A DNA stretch of 56,439 nucleotides from an uncultured Bacteroidales bacterium (lineage in GTDB: Bacteria; Bacteroidota; Bacteroidia; Bacteroidales; P3), in NCBI GenBank assembly GCA_900319865.1, contig ONQD01000015.1, positions 1-56,439 on the forward strand. The letters are read 5' to 3'. The notes under the pieces are model-generated. The model ran no database searches and was not told the DNA's origin. It saw only the letters and a list, made by a program, of their open reading frames with translations. Made by a program: the position numbers and the translations under genes. This document shows positions 1-6,834 of this stretch, piece after piece (position 1 is the stretch's first letter; every line of letters begins with the position of its first letter).

Positions 1-274
1 TGCTGTAGTCGGTAATCTCGCCCGTGATTTGGAGGTCGCCGTCGTCGGAGGTGACGTTGAGGCTGGTCTGGGACGAGAACATCTGCTGGAGGCCGTCGTA
101 GAGTTTCTGGCTCAACTGCGGGTTGACAGTGGTGGCGTAGTTGGGGAACTGGGTGATGGAGATAGTCTTGGCCTCGGCTGGGATGGAGGCACCTGTGAAG
201 GAATAGCCACCAGTGCAGCCGCCCAAGGTCAGCAGCGTGACCGCGAAGAGGAGTGGGATGAGAATCTTTTTCAC
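1..274 (-). CDS. lptE: LptE family lipoprotein (partial, C-terminus outside window)
   Basis: Outer-membrane lipoprotein of the LPS transport machinery; in the family LptE plugs the LptD barrel. The 91 visible codons start with a GTG at 274-272 and read VKKILIPLLF, then a lipobox ending in Cys at about residue 20 (LTLGGC). After it comes the stretch GGYSFTGASIP followed by a segment like ISITQFPNYA and NPQLSQKL, the usual opening of Bacteroidota LptE. No ATG lies in a better position, so the GTG start is chosen because it begins the signal peptide directly. It lies 12 nt after the stop of the small ORF at 287-457 and is probably co-transcribed with it. The gene runs off the left edge. Family call is from pattern recognition of the N-terminus only. 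Confidence 0.85.
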   Translation of the reverse strand, partial: MKKILIPLLFAVTLLTLGGCTGGYSFTGASIPAEAKTISITQFPNYATTVNPQLSQKLYDGLQQMFSSQTSLNVTSDDGDLQITGEITDYS

Positions 275-286
275 GGTCGGGAGGGT

Positions 287-457
287 TTAGACGTTCTGCG
301 AGTCGTAGTCGATGTGGATTTCGTCCTGCAATTGCCAAAGCATGTAGGAGGATTGCTGCTCCATGTACTCGAGGATGGAGACTTTGTGGGTGAGGTCGGT
401 GATGGCAGAGATTTCGGCTACGATGTCGTCTATCTTCTTTTTCAAGTTGTTATCCAT
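287..457 (-). CDS. Small hypothetical protein upstream of lptE
   Basis: A 56-residue, charged, probably helical protein (MDNNLKKKIDDIVAEIS at the start, DEIHIDYDSQNV at the end) with no signal peptide or membrane segment. An in-frame ATG at 478 would add seven residues, but it lies about where transcription should start from the TATCTTTG box at 481-488, so the ATG at 457 is preferred. It is immediately followed by lptE (12 nt) and seems to be the first gene of that operon. I do not recognise a family. The alternating hydrophobic pattern could form a coiled coil. Confidence 0.6.
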   Translation of the reverse strand: MDNNLKKKIDDIVAEISAITDLTHKVSILEYMEQQSSYMLWQLQDEIHIDYDSQNV

Positions 458-480
458 AAGTAGTGTCTTTTTTTTCATTG

Positions 481-488
481 CAAAGATA
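481..488 (-). promoter_or_regulatory. -7 box (TATCTTTG) for the small ORF / lptE operon
   Basis: On the minus strand the sequence reads TATCTTTG, the Bacteroidota -7 consensus TAnnTTTG, 24 nt before the ATG at 457. It forms one arm of a near-perfect inverted repeat with the plus-strand box at 510-517. Confidence 0.7.
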
Positions 489-509
489 CAAATTTTTTTT
501 AAAAAATCG

Positions 510-517
510 TATCTTTG
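510..517 (+). promoter_or_regulatory. -7 box (TATCTTTG) for the methyltransferase-like ORF and gldD
   Basis: Plus-strand TATCTTTG, separated from the opposing minus-strand box by 21 nt of almost pure A/T. The first in-frame ATG (527) begins 10 nt after the box, so the transcript would be nearly leaderless. Confidence 0.7.
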
Positions 518-526
518 CATCCTGAT

Positions 527-994
527 ATGACAAGATTGGAGTACTGGATAATGGCTGACACGCAATACCGTGTGCACTCCCCGATGGTGTTTGAGATGTA
601 CAGGAAGGTACTTTTCGCGGGGGTGGGGAAGGAGTTGCAAAACCGTATGTGCGAAGGGCTTTCTGCTGAAGCGGCGGAGATGGTGAGGCTTGCCCCAAGG
701 TGCGACCGAAAGTATCACGAGTTGGTCTACAAGATGCGTGACCATTACGCGATGAAGGTGGTGAGCTACGACGAAGACGAGGCGGTGCTGGAAGCGGGTG
801 TCGACCCTGCCACGGGGGTCCAGGTGATGGACACGGTGAAAGTGGTGTGCCGTCCGCATAGGCATCACCCCCGCGAGTTGCGGTGGAGCGCCCAACAGGG
901 CAACGCAAAGTATAACGTGAGCATTGATATGTACGACGTGGGCCTGCTGATGTGGTGCCCCCACATGCGGCCGCAACGGTTTATATTGAGATAA
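527..994 (+). CDS. Remnant or minimal form of a class I SAM methyltransferase-like protein
   Basis: 155 residues. The N-terminus (RLEYWIMADTQYRVHSPMVF) and a following KYHELVYKM segment resemble the start of a Bacteroidota class I SAM-dependent methyltransferase family whose members begin around an HSPFVY motif. The C-terminus (VSIDMYDVGLLMW, then QRFILR) resembles the last strands of the same family. The roughly 100-residue Rossmann core that should lie between, with the glycine-rich SAM loop, is absent. The reading frame is nevertheless open throughout. It could be an in-frame deletion derivative, or an unrelated protein with chance similarity at both ends. The ATG at 527 is used because the TTG at 515 overlaps the promoter. 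gldD follows after 14 nt. Confidence 0.5.
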   Translation: MTRLEYWIMADTQYRVHSPMVFEMYRKVLFAGVGKELQNRMCEGLSAEAAEMVRLAPRCDRKYHELVYKMRDHYAMKVVSYDEDEAVLEAGVDPATGVQVMDTVKVVCRPHRHHPRELRWSAQQGNAKYNVSIDMYDVGLLMWCPHMRPQRFILR

Positions 995-1008
995 CTAATT
1001 ATTAAGCT

Positions 1009-1602
1009 ATGAATAGAAGAGTCCTATATTGGATACTGACGATTGCCGGAGCTGCAGCGATGCTGACGGCCTGCGGCGACAACGGCGAGACCCCCAAACC
1101 GCAGGCTTACCTGCGCATCGATATGCCGCCACACAAGTACGCTGTGTGCGACACGGCGGCACTGCCCTTCACTTTCGAGATGAGTAATCTGGCCTCAGTG
1201 GAGTGGAAGAAGAATATGCCGCGCGACAAATGGTTCACCATCACCTACCCCAAATACAAGGGTTATGTGTTCTTGACCTACAAGGCAATGAATGGACCTC
1301 AGGAGCTGCGGGCAAGGGTGGATACCTCCTACAAGTTTGTCGAAGCGCATTTCTCCTTCTCCTCGGGGATTGACGAGAACAGGTTTGTTGACCGCCAGCA
1401 CAATCTGTCGGGCACCACCTATCACCTCAAGGGGCAGAACGTGGCCAGCACCTACCAGTTTTGGGTGACGGACAGCAACAGGCATTTCCTCGGTGGAGCC
1501 CTCTATATCGACTGCACGCCGAACAACGACTCGCTTGCCCCGGTGCTGGATTACCTGCAGGAGGACATCAATCACCTGATAGAGACCATCCGATGGAGAT
1601 AA
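1009..1602 (+). CDS. gldD: Gliding motility lipoprotein GldD
   Basis: 197-residue lipoprotein with a signal peptide ending in LTAC at Cys22. The family pattern is clear: AYLRIDMPPHKY near residue 35, FTITYPKYKG in the middle, then YHLKGQNVASTYQFWVTDS and HFLGGALYI, and the C-terminal DINHLIETIRW. GldD is an outer-membrane-associated lipoprotein required for gliding and protein secretion in gliding Bacteroidota; in non-gliding Bacteroidales it is usually taken as part of or accessory to the type IX secretion system. The stop overlaps the next gene's start by 10 nt, so the two are translationally linked. The large T9SS-type cargo at 9914-13555 fits this context. Confidence 0.93.
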   Translation: MNRRVLYWILTIAGAAAMLTACGDNGETPKPQAYLRIDMPPHKYAVCDTAALPFTFEMSNLASVEWKKNMPRDKWFTITYPKYKGYVFLTYKAMNGPQELRARVDTSYKFVEAHFSFSSGIDENRFVDRQHNLSGTTYHLKGQNVASTYQFWVTDSNRHFLGGALYIDCTPNNDSLAPVLDYLQEDINHLIETIRWR

Positions 1603-2696
1603 AGCGTTGGCTCATGGCGCTGGCATGGCTGCTGGCTGCGGGAGGACTGCAGGCGCAGACCTTCACCGAACAGGACTTTTCGTTCAATATCGTGGATGTG
1701 ACAACACACGACACGATGCGGATTGCAGGAACATTAACCTTGCCCTACGGAGTGGAGGGCCAGGTGCCTGCCGTCATTCTCATCACAGGTTCGGGAGCCC
1801 AAAACCGCGACGAAGAGCTGATGGGACACAAGCCCTTCAAGGTGATTGCCGAATACCTGTCGGCTCGTGGCTACGCTGTGTTGCGGTGCGATGACAGGGG
1901 TGTTGGGGAATCGACAGGCGATATGGTCCATGCCACAACGCTCGACTTTGCAAAGGATGTGGAGTTCCAGTTGGATTACCTATTGAAGAAACCGGAACTT
2001 TTCAACCCTCAACGTATTTTCCTTTTCGGACACAGCGAGGGCGCCACGGTGGCTGCCATTGTGGCGGCGCGACGTGCCGAGGTGGCCGGGGTGGCGATGC
2101 TGGGCGGCGCAGGTGCCGACGGCAAAACAATACTGCTCCAACAAAACGAGGCACTATTCCGTCTGCGGGGTGTGGCAGACAGCCTTATCGAAAGGCGGCT
2201 GGCGTGCATGAGAGATTTGTTTGCAGTAGACGACACGCTGTTTCTGGGGGAAGGAATGGATACTGTCAAGACGTTGAACATGGCGTTCCGTCCGCTGTTC
2301 AAACAGCATGCCGCCGGCCTCACCAAGGAGCAGAAGCAGCAGTGTGGTCTGACGAATACGGAATGCTATGGCTGGGCAGTATCGATGGCAACACCGTGGC
2401 TGACGACCTTCCTGACATTAAATCCTGCCGACTATATCGCCAAAATGCGATGTCCACTCTTGGCAATAGGAGGCGAGAAGGACTGCCAGGTGCTGGCAGA
2501 GGCTAACCTGTCTGCAATAAAGCGTGTGTGTAAGAAAAACAGGGTGAAATGCAGCATTGTGCAGTTGAAGAACATCAACCATCTGGGGCAAATGTGCGAA
2601 ACAGGCTCTGTGGACGAATACGCCACCCTCGGCCAAGCCCCCGACGACATGGTGTTGGAGACCCTTGTCAACTGGCTCGACTCCCTCAGCAACTAA
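1593..2696 (+). CDS. Secreted alpha/beta hydrolase (S33-like)
   Basis: 367 residues with a signal peptide (cleavage near residue 22, after GLQAQ). The hydrolase fold is evident: oxyanion region LITGSGAQNRDE (residues 64-74), RCDDRGVGES near residue 100, nucleophile elbow GHSEG at 146-150 (Ser148), likely acid Asp297 in GGEKDC and His330 in INHLG. It resembles the alpha/beta hydrolases annotated as S33-like aminopeptidase or acyl esterase; the substrate cannot be told from sequence. The ATG at 1593 lies inside the end of gldD (10-nt overlap); an upstream in-frame extension exists but would run through gldD and lack a signal peptide at its start. Confidence 0.88.
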   Translation: MEIKRWLMALAWLLAAGGLQAQTFTEQDFSFNIVDVTTHDTMRIAGTLTLPYGVEGQVPAVILITGSGAQNRDEELMGHKPFKVIAEYLSARGYAVLRCDDRGVGESTGDMVHATTLDFAKDVEFQLDYLLKKPELFNPQRIFLFGHSEGATVAAIVAARRAEVAGVAMLGGAGADGKTILLQQNEALFRLRGVADSLIERRLACMRDLFAVDDTLFLGEGMDTVKTLNMAFRPLFKQHAAGLTKEQKQQCGLTNTECYGWAVSMATPWLTTFLTLNPADYIAKMRCPLLAIGGEKDCQVLAEANLSAIKRVCKKNRVKCSIVQLKNINHLGQMCETGSVDEYATLGQAPDDMVLETLVNWLDSLSN

Positions 2697-2764
2697 CCCC
2701 ACCCCACCACCCATTAACCCTCCTCCCTTTTTTTCCATTCCGCACCCCTAACTCCATTTTTTCT

Positions 2765-2845
2765 TCGATACTATAACGATAGTATAACGATAGTTCGACG
2801 ATATTGTATCGTTGAAATATCGTTGATGTATCGTTGATGTATCGT
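2765..2845. repeat. 11-bp-phased inverted array: 4 x (A/T)CGATA then 4 x TATCGT
   Basis: Hexamers TCGATA/ACGATA start at 2765, 2776, 2787 and 2798; their reverse complement TATCGT starts at 2807, 2818, 2829 and 2840. Every interval is exactly 11 bp and the whole is symmetric about 2805 with a 3-nt centre. The 5-nt spacers are less conserved than the hexamers. It lies 69 nt after the hydrolase stop and about 70 bp upstream of the promoter at 2917-2924. It could be a set of helically phased protein-binding sites or, in RNA, an interrupted long hairpin. The run of six T following at 2845-2850 would also allow a terminator role. Confidence 0.85.
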
Positions 2846-2916
2846 TTTTTGTTAATGGTTTGATGAGAGTTTGTGGAACTTTTGGAAAAAGTTTTTTCCA
2901 TATTGGGAAAATTCAT

Positions 2917-2924
2917 TATTTTTG
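2917..2924 (+). promoter_or_regulatory. -7 box (TATTTTTG) for the fimbrillin-like operon
   Basis: TAnnTTTG match with T-rich DNA about 25 bp upstream. It would start a transcript with roughly 200 nt before the small ORF at 3130. Confidence 0.6.
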
Positions 2925-2947
2925 CAGTATCTTATATGGAAGATAGT

Positions 2948-3076
2948 ATGAGGTATAAGCGATTGCGTTTTAGTGTTTTACTAGTCTTTAATCCTACGCA
3001 GCAGTGCGGGATTGTTTTTCTTCTCCTTCATCAGCTATGCTCATTTTTTGTGCCTCGCCTAGTGCCAGAGGGATGA
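2948..3076 (+). CDS. Possible leader ORF of the fimbrillin-like operon
   Basis: A 42-codon frame (46 codons from the in-frame ATG at 2936) starting within about 20 nt of the expected transcription start. It encodes a basic N-terminus (MRYKRLRF) and a hydrophobic, Cys-containing core (VLLVF, then IVFLLLHQLCSFF) ending in VPRLVPEG. No family is recognised. A frame with comparable character sits at the same place before the second lipoprotein (40577-40783), which is the main reason to list it. The hairpin-forming stretch AATCC..GGATT (2990-3012) lies inside it. It may be chance coding in a structured leader. Confidence 0.3.
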   Translation: MRYKRLRFSVLLVFNPTQQCGIVFLLLHQLCSFFVPRLVPEG

Positions 3077-3129
3077 GCCTGTATTGTGTAGACATGTTTT
3101 AATTCATTAATATTTAAAATGTAATTATT

Positions 3130-3303
3130 ATGGTTATGGTTGAAAAAAGAAAACAGGAGTACGACACTCCAATGGTAGAACTGATTGAAACCCGTGTCGA
3201 AATGGGCTTTCAGACAAGCATGAGCGAAGAACAGATGCGCAGCAGTAACATGGAAGGTGTTGCAGGCAGCGCCAACAACTACGACAACGCCTTGTTCAGC
3301 TAA
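3130..3303 (+). CDS. Small acidic protein preceding the fimbrillin-like lipoprotein
   Basis: 57 residues, soluble in appearance, no signal peptide: MVMVEKRKQEYDTPMVEL at the start and a Ser/Asn-rich tail ending NNYDNALFS. The second in-frame ATG (3136) is an alternative start. The stop is 28 nt before the lipoprotein start, so the two are surely co-transcribed. The small ORF at 40271-40513 has the same position before another fimbrillin-type lipoprotein and shares the layout Y-D-x-P, a charged middle and a Ser/Asn/Gly-rich end. Function unknown; a role as a co-expressed accessory or regulatory peptide is inference. Confidence 0.6.
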   Translation: MVMVEKRKQEYDTPMVELIETRVEMGFQTSMSEEQMRSSNMEGVAGSANNYDNALFS

Positions 3304-3331
3304 GTTTCGAACCATTAATACTGTCAAGAAG

Positions 3332-4939
3332 ATGAAGAGACATGTTGTATCCTTTTTGTCCGTGGCTTTGTTAGCCGGACTGGTAAGTTTGACCTCATGC
3401 AAGAAGGAATCGCAGGTGGTAGCGACTTTCACTGCCACGATGGAGGACTGCGGCGACGTGCGTAACGCCAAGACTGTGCTGAGCGGCACCGCCCTGCAGT
3501 GGGTGGAGGGTGACCAGATAATGATTCACTCCGGCACCAACGCGGTTTTTACCGCCACGCCGCTCGACCCCGCCACCAATGCAACGTTTGCCACTACCGA
3601 CGAAAACTTCACCGATGAGGGTAGTTATATAGCCTATTATCCTGCCGACAACAATTTGAACCGGAATACGGTGAGGCTGCCCGCCACGCAGGAGAGCGAG
3701 GACGGCTCGCTGCGGGGGTTCCCGATGCACGCCTATGCCAACGGCAGCAAAAACCTGCAGTTCCGCAACCTCTGCGGTGTGCTGAAGGTGAACCTGCAGA
3801 AGACTGGTGTGACGGTCACTTCCATTAAGCTGACTATGGGCAGCCCGATTAACGGGGATTACGAGGTGAATGATATGCTCACCAACGCTGCCACCCTGGC
3901 TTCTGCCCCCATCTCCGGGACAGGGAGCAACACCACCACGCTGGTGTGCAACCAGAGCATCAACACAGCACACGACTTCTACATCTACCTGCCGGCCGGT
4001 ACATACAGCGGGCTGACGTTGGAGATTACGGCTTCCGACGGCACGGTGTGCACCAAAGGACCCGCCACGAGCAATGTGGTGATTGAGCGCAGCAAGTACA
4101 GCACCCTCACCCTGGGCGGCGACAATCTGGTGTTCGGTTCCCCCTATCCCGAAGGAGTGCTGCCGGGATTGTTCACCGTTGTGAACGAAAACAATGTAAC
4201 GAGCACAGTTCATTTCTCGAAGGGCAACCTGCAGTATAAGCCCATAACCGGAACATGGCGCTTTGCTGAACATCAGTACGACTTTGTGGGAGATGACACC
4301 CAAGGTAATGTCTACGAAAATGGTGTGAAATGCGATAATACTCTTTTTTATTATCAATCATCATATGCTGGTTGGATTGACTACTTTCATTGGTGTCCGG
4401 GCAACAACCCCATGTCTCAAGATTTCAGTCATTTTGTAGACTGGGGTGTGAACACCATCTCGGGAGGAGGCGCGGCCAATACATGGCGTACACTCTCTGT
4501 TGTTGAGTGGGACTATATCTTTGATAACCGTCCAAACGCTTCAGCCAAACGTGGCATTGCCACAGTAGACGGGGTGCACGGATTGGTGCTTTTGCCCGAC
4601 AACTGGACGGCAATGCCTAACGGCATAACCTCGCTCAATACTACTCTGAGCGATTGGGCTGATAACGAATACGATGTTTCCCAGTGGGCCCAGATGGAGG
4701 CTAGCGGTGCCGTATTCCTGCCCGCCTCTGGCCAGGGTGCATTGCAAATAGGCGAAGTCGGCCCTTATTGGTCGTATATATCTGCCGAGGGTAATGATCA
4801 TCCCCAAGATTATGAGTATACCGATAATGATGGCATAGGACTGCGCTTTGCGACCTTCAATATCGGTTTAGTCGCCACAGGCTATATTGGCTGGCCGTCC
4901 TTGATACTATCGGTACGTCTTGTGAGGAACGAGAATTAA
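3332..4939 (+). CDS. Fimbrillin-like lipoprotein with C-terminal surface domain
   Basis: 535 residues; signal peptide and lipobox SLTSC give a lipid-modified Cys23. Residues about 30-275 form a fimbrillin-type beta domain (LQWVEGDQIMI, YPADNN, PATQESEDG, FPMHAYA, LQFRNLCGVLKV). Residues about 285-535 carry a second module rich in Trp and Gly (FSKGNLQYKP, FHWCPGNNPM, VDWGVNTI, EWDYIF, YWSY, ending LSVRLVRNEN), of the kind found in many Bacteroidales surface proteins that resemble the Fibrobacter major paralogous domain. The start is the first ATG that opens the signal peptide. It is expected at the cell surface; ligand unknown. Its N-terminal domain matches that of the DUF285 lipoprotein at 38106-40238. 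Confidence 0.75.
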   Translation: MKRHVVSFLSVALLAGLVSLTSCKKESQVVATFTATMEDCGDVRNAKTVLSGTALQWVEGDQIMIHSGTNAVFTATPLDPATNATFATTDENFTDEGSYIAYYPADNNLNRNTVRLPATQESEDGSLRGFPMHAYANGSKNLQFRNLCGVLKVNLQKTGVTVTSIKLTMGSPINGDYEVNDMLTNAATLASAPISGTGSNTTTLVCNQSINTAHDFYIYLPAGTYSGLTLEITASDGTVCTKGPATSNVVIERSKYSTLTLGGDNLVFGSPYPEGVLPGLFTVVNENNVTSTVHFSKGNLQYKPITGTWRFAEHQYDFVGDDTQGNVYENGVKCDNTLFYYQSSYAGWIDYFHWCPGNNPMSQDFSHFVDWGVNTISGGGAANTWRTLSVVEWDYIFDNRPNASAKRGIATVDGVHGLVLLPDNWTAMPNGITSLNTTLSDWADNEYDVSQWAQMEASGAVFLPASGQGALQIGEVGPYWSYISAEGNDHPQDYEYTDNDGIGLRFATFNIGLVATGYIGWPSLILSVRLVRNEN

Positions 4940-4991
4940 GATAGTAAAATATTGAATCCTTTTGCGGGCGGTCGTCGCCCCCAACACTTGG

Positions 4992-5020
4992 GAAGTCCTT
5001 GCCATGAAGGCAGGGACTTC
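4992..5020 (+). terminator. Hairpin after the fimbrillin-like gene
   Basis: GAAGTCCTTGCC pairs with GGCAGGGACTTC (one T-G wobble) around a 5-nt loop, followed by a T-rich stretch. It lies about 50 nt beyond the stop at 4939. Confidence 0.7.
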
Positions 5021-5113
5021 TCCTTGTTTCGGGGGATGGTGCGTTAGTGGCTTTGAATCAGGTGTTTGTATGTTGGGGTGGAAAATAAATTTGTCTATAT
5101 CAATTATTTTCCC

Positions 5114-5121
5114 TATCTTTG
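5114..5121 (+). promoter_or_regulatory. -7 box (TATCTTTG) for iorA
   Basis: Exact TAnnTTTG match 41 nt before the iorA ATG, with AT-rich DNA upstream. Confidence 0.75.
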
Positions 5122-5162
5122 CAAATTCAAAAAGTAATACATTAATAATTAAAATATTGGAT

Positions 5163-6749
5163 ATGTCGAAGTTACTCCTTTTAGGCGACGAGGCAATTGC
5201 CCAAGCCTTTATCGATGCTGGCGGCAGTGCCATCAACAGCTACCCTGGCACCCCCTCCACGCAGATTACCGAATATGTGATTAAGTCCAAAGAGGCTGCC
5301 CAGAAAGGCATCCGCGCCAACTGGTGCGCCAACGAGAAGACCGCCCTCGAGGCCTCAATCGGCGTTGCCTACGCCGGCAAACGCGCCATGACCTGCATGA
5401 AGCACGTGGGTCTGAATGTCTGCGGCGACCCCTTTATGAATGCCTCTATTATCGGCACCAAGGGCGTCATCATCGTAGTGGCCGACGACCCCAGCATGTT
5501 CTCCTCGCAGGACGAGCAGGACAGCCGTTTCTTTGGTCACTGGGCCATGATCCCCATGTTGGAGCCCAGCAACCAGCAGGAAGCCTACGATATGGTTTTC
5601 TTTGGCTATGAGCTGAGCGAGAAGATGGGCACCCCCATCCTCATGCGCATCCCCACCCGTCTGGCCCACAGCCGCGCCGGCGTTGAGCGCCGCGAGCCGC
5701 TGCCCCAGAACCCCATCAGCTATCCCACCGACCCCAAGACATTCGTATTGCTGCCTGCCAATGCCAAAGTGCTGTACCGCGACCTGATTGACAAGCAGCC
5801 CAAGTTCGAAGAGTCCTCCGAGAAGAGCGGCTACAACCAATATATCCCAGGCACCGACAAGAGCCGCGGTATCGTTACCACCGGCATTGCCTACAACTAC
5901 CTGCAGGAGAACTTCCCCGGCGGCAAGTGCCCCTATCCCGTGGTGAAGATTACCCAGTACCCCCTGCCCACCGCCATGCTCGGCAAGCTGTATGACGAGT
6001 GCGACGAGATTTTGGTGCTCGAAGACGGCCAGCCTTTCGTGGAAGAGCAGATTAAGGGCTGTCTGGGCAAAGGCAAACCTATCCATGGACGCCTCGACGA
6101 GGTGATTCGCCGCGACGGCGAGCTCAATGCCGAGAAGGTTGCCAAGGCTCTTGGCATGAATGTGCCCAATGGCCCCGCAGTGCCCGAGGTGGTTACCAAC
6201 CGTCCTCCCGCTCTCTGTCAGGGTTGCCCCCACATCGACAGCTATCAGGCTCTTATAGACGTGATGAAGAAATACGAGCACGGCCGCGTGTTTGGCGACA
6301 TTGGTTGCTACACCCTCGGTTTCAACATGGGTGCATTGAACACCACCGTCTGCATGGGTGCTTCTATCACTATGGCCAAGGGTGCTGCCGAAATGGGCAT
6401 CTTCCCCTCGGTGGCTGTTATCGGCGACGGTACTTTCGGCCACAGCGGCATGACCGGCCTGCTGGATTGCGTCAACGAGAAGGCCAACGTCATTGTGATG
6501 ATTCTCGACAACGACATCACCGCTATGACCGGTGGCCAGCCTTCCAGCGCCAACATGAAGCTGTTCAACATCTGCAAGGGTCTCGGTGTTGATCCCGACC
6601 ACATCCGCCATATCGTTCCCCTGCCCAAGAACCACGACGAGTTTGTCAAGATTCTGGAAGAGGAGATTGCCTACGATGGTGTGAGCGTCATCATCCCGCA
6701 GCGTGTTTGCATCGTTGAGAACAAAAAGAGAATTGCAGCCAAAAAATAA
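5163..6749 (+). CDS. iorA: Indolepyruvate:ferredoxin oxidoreductase subunit alpha
   Basis: 528 residues. TPP-dependent subunit that, with IorB, oxidatively decarboxylates aryl-2-oxoacids (indolepyruvate, phenylpyruvate) to the acyl-CoA while reducing ferredoxin; cytoplasmic. The pyrimidine-binding part opens with LLGDEAIAQAF and SYPGTPST; CQGCPH lies near residues 353-358; the TPP/Mg site GDGTFGHS starts near residue 421 with ILDNDITAMTGGQ after it. The C-terminal two-[4Fe-4S] ferredoxin domain of longer archaeal IorA proteins is missing; the protein stops at KKRIAAKK without a CxxCxxC motif. The ATG at 5163 directly opens the conserved N-terminus. iorB follows after 85 nt containing a 9-bp tandem repeat. 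Confidence 0.95.
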   Translation: MSKLLLLGDEAIAQAFIDAGGSAINSYPGTPSTQITEYVIKSKEAAQKGIRANWCANEKTALEASIGVAYAGKRAMTCMKHVGLNVCGDPFMNASIIGTKGVIIVVADDPSMFSSQDEQDSRFFGHWAMIPMLEPSNQQEAYDMVFFGYELSEKMGTPILMRIPTRLAHSRAGVERREPLPQNPISYPTDPKTFVLLPANAKVLYRDLIDKQPKFEESSEKSGYNQYIPGTDKSRGIVTTGIAYNYLQENFPGGKCPYPVVKITQYPLPTAMLGKLYDECDEILVLEDGQPFVEEQIKGCLGKGKPIHGRLDEVIRRDGELNAEKVAKALGMNVPNGPAVPEVVTNRPPALCQGCPHIDSYQALIDVMKKYEHGRVFGDIGCYTLGFNMGALNTTVCMGASITMAKGAAEMGIFPSVAVIGDGTFGHSGMTGLLDCVNEKANVIVMILDNDITAMTGGQPSSANMKLFNICKGLGVDPDHIRHIVPLPKNHDEFVKILEEEIAYDGVSVIIPQRVCIVENKKRIAAKK

Positions 6750-6760
6750 ATTGTCAGAAT

Positions 6761-6814
6761 AAGTCCGACTTGTCCGACTAGTCTGACCAGTCCGACAGGT
6801 CCGACAAGCCGGAC
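6761..6814. repeat. Six tandem 9-bp units (NNGTCCGAC) between iorA and iorB
   Basis: Six consecutive 9-mers of the form NNGTCCGAC (two carry one substitution: NNGTCTGAC and NNGCCGGAC) occupy the iorA-iorB gap with no interruption. The first two bases vary (AA, TT, TA, CA, AG, AA). The unit is not self-complementary, but AAGTCCGACTT and AGTCCGACAGG segments allow weak local pairing. Confidence 0.85.
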
Positions 6815-6834
6815 ACAAAAAAAAGAACACAACA

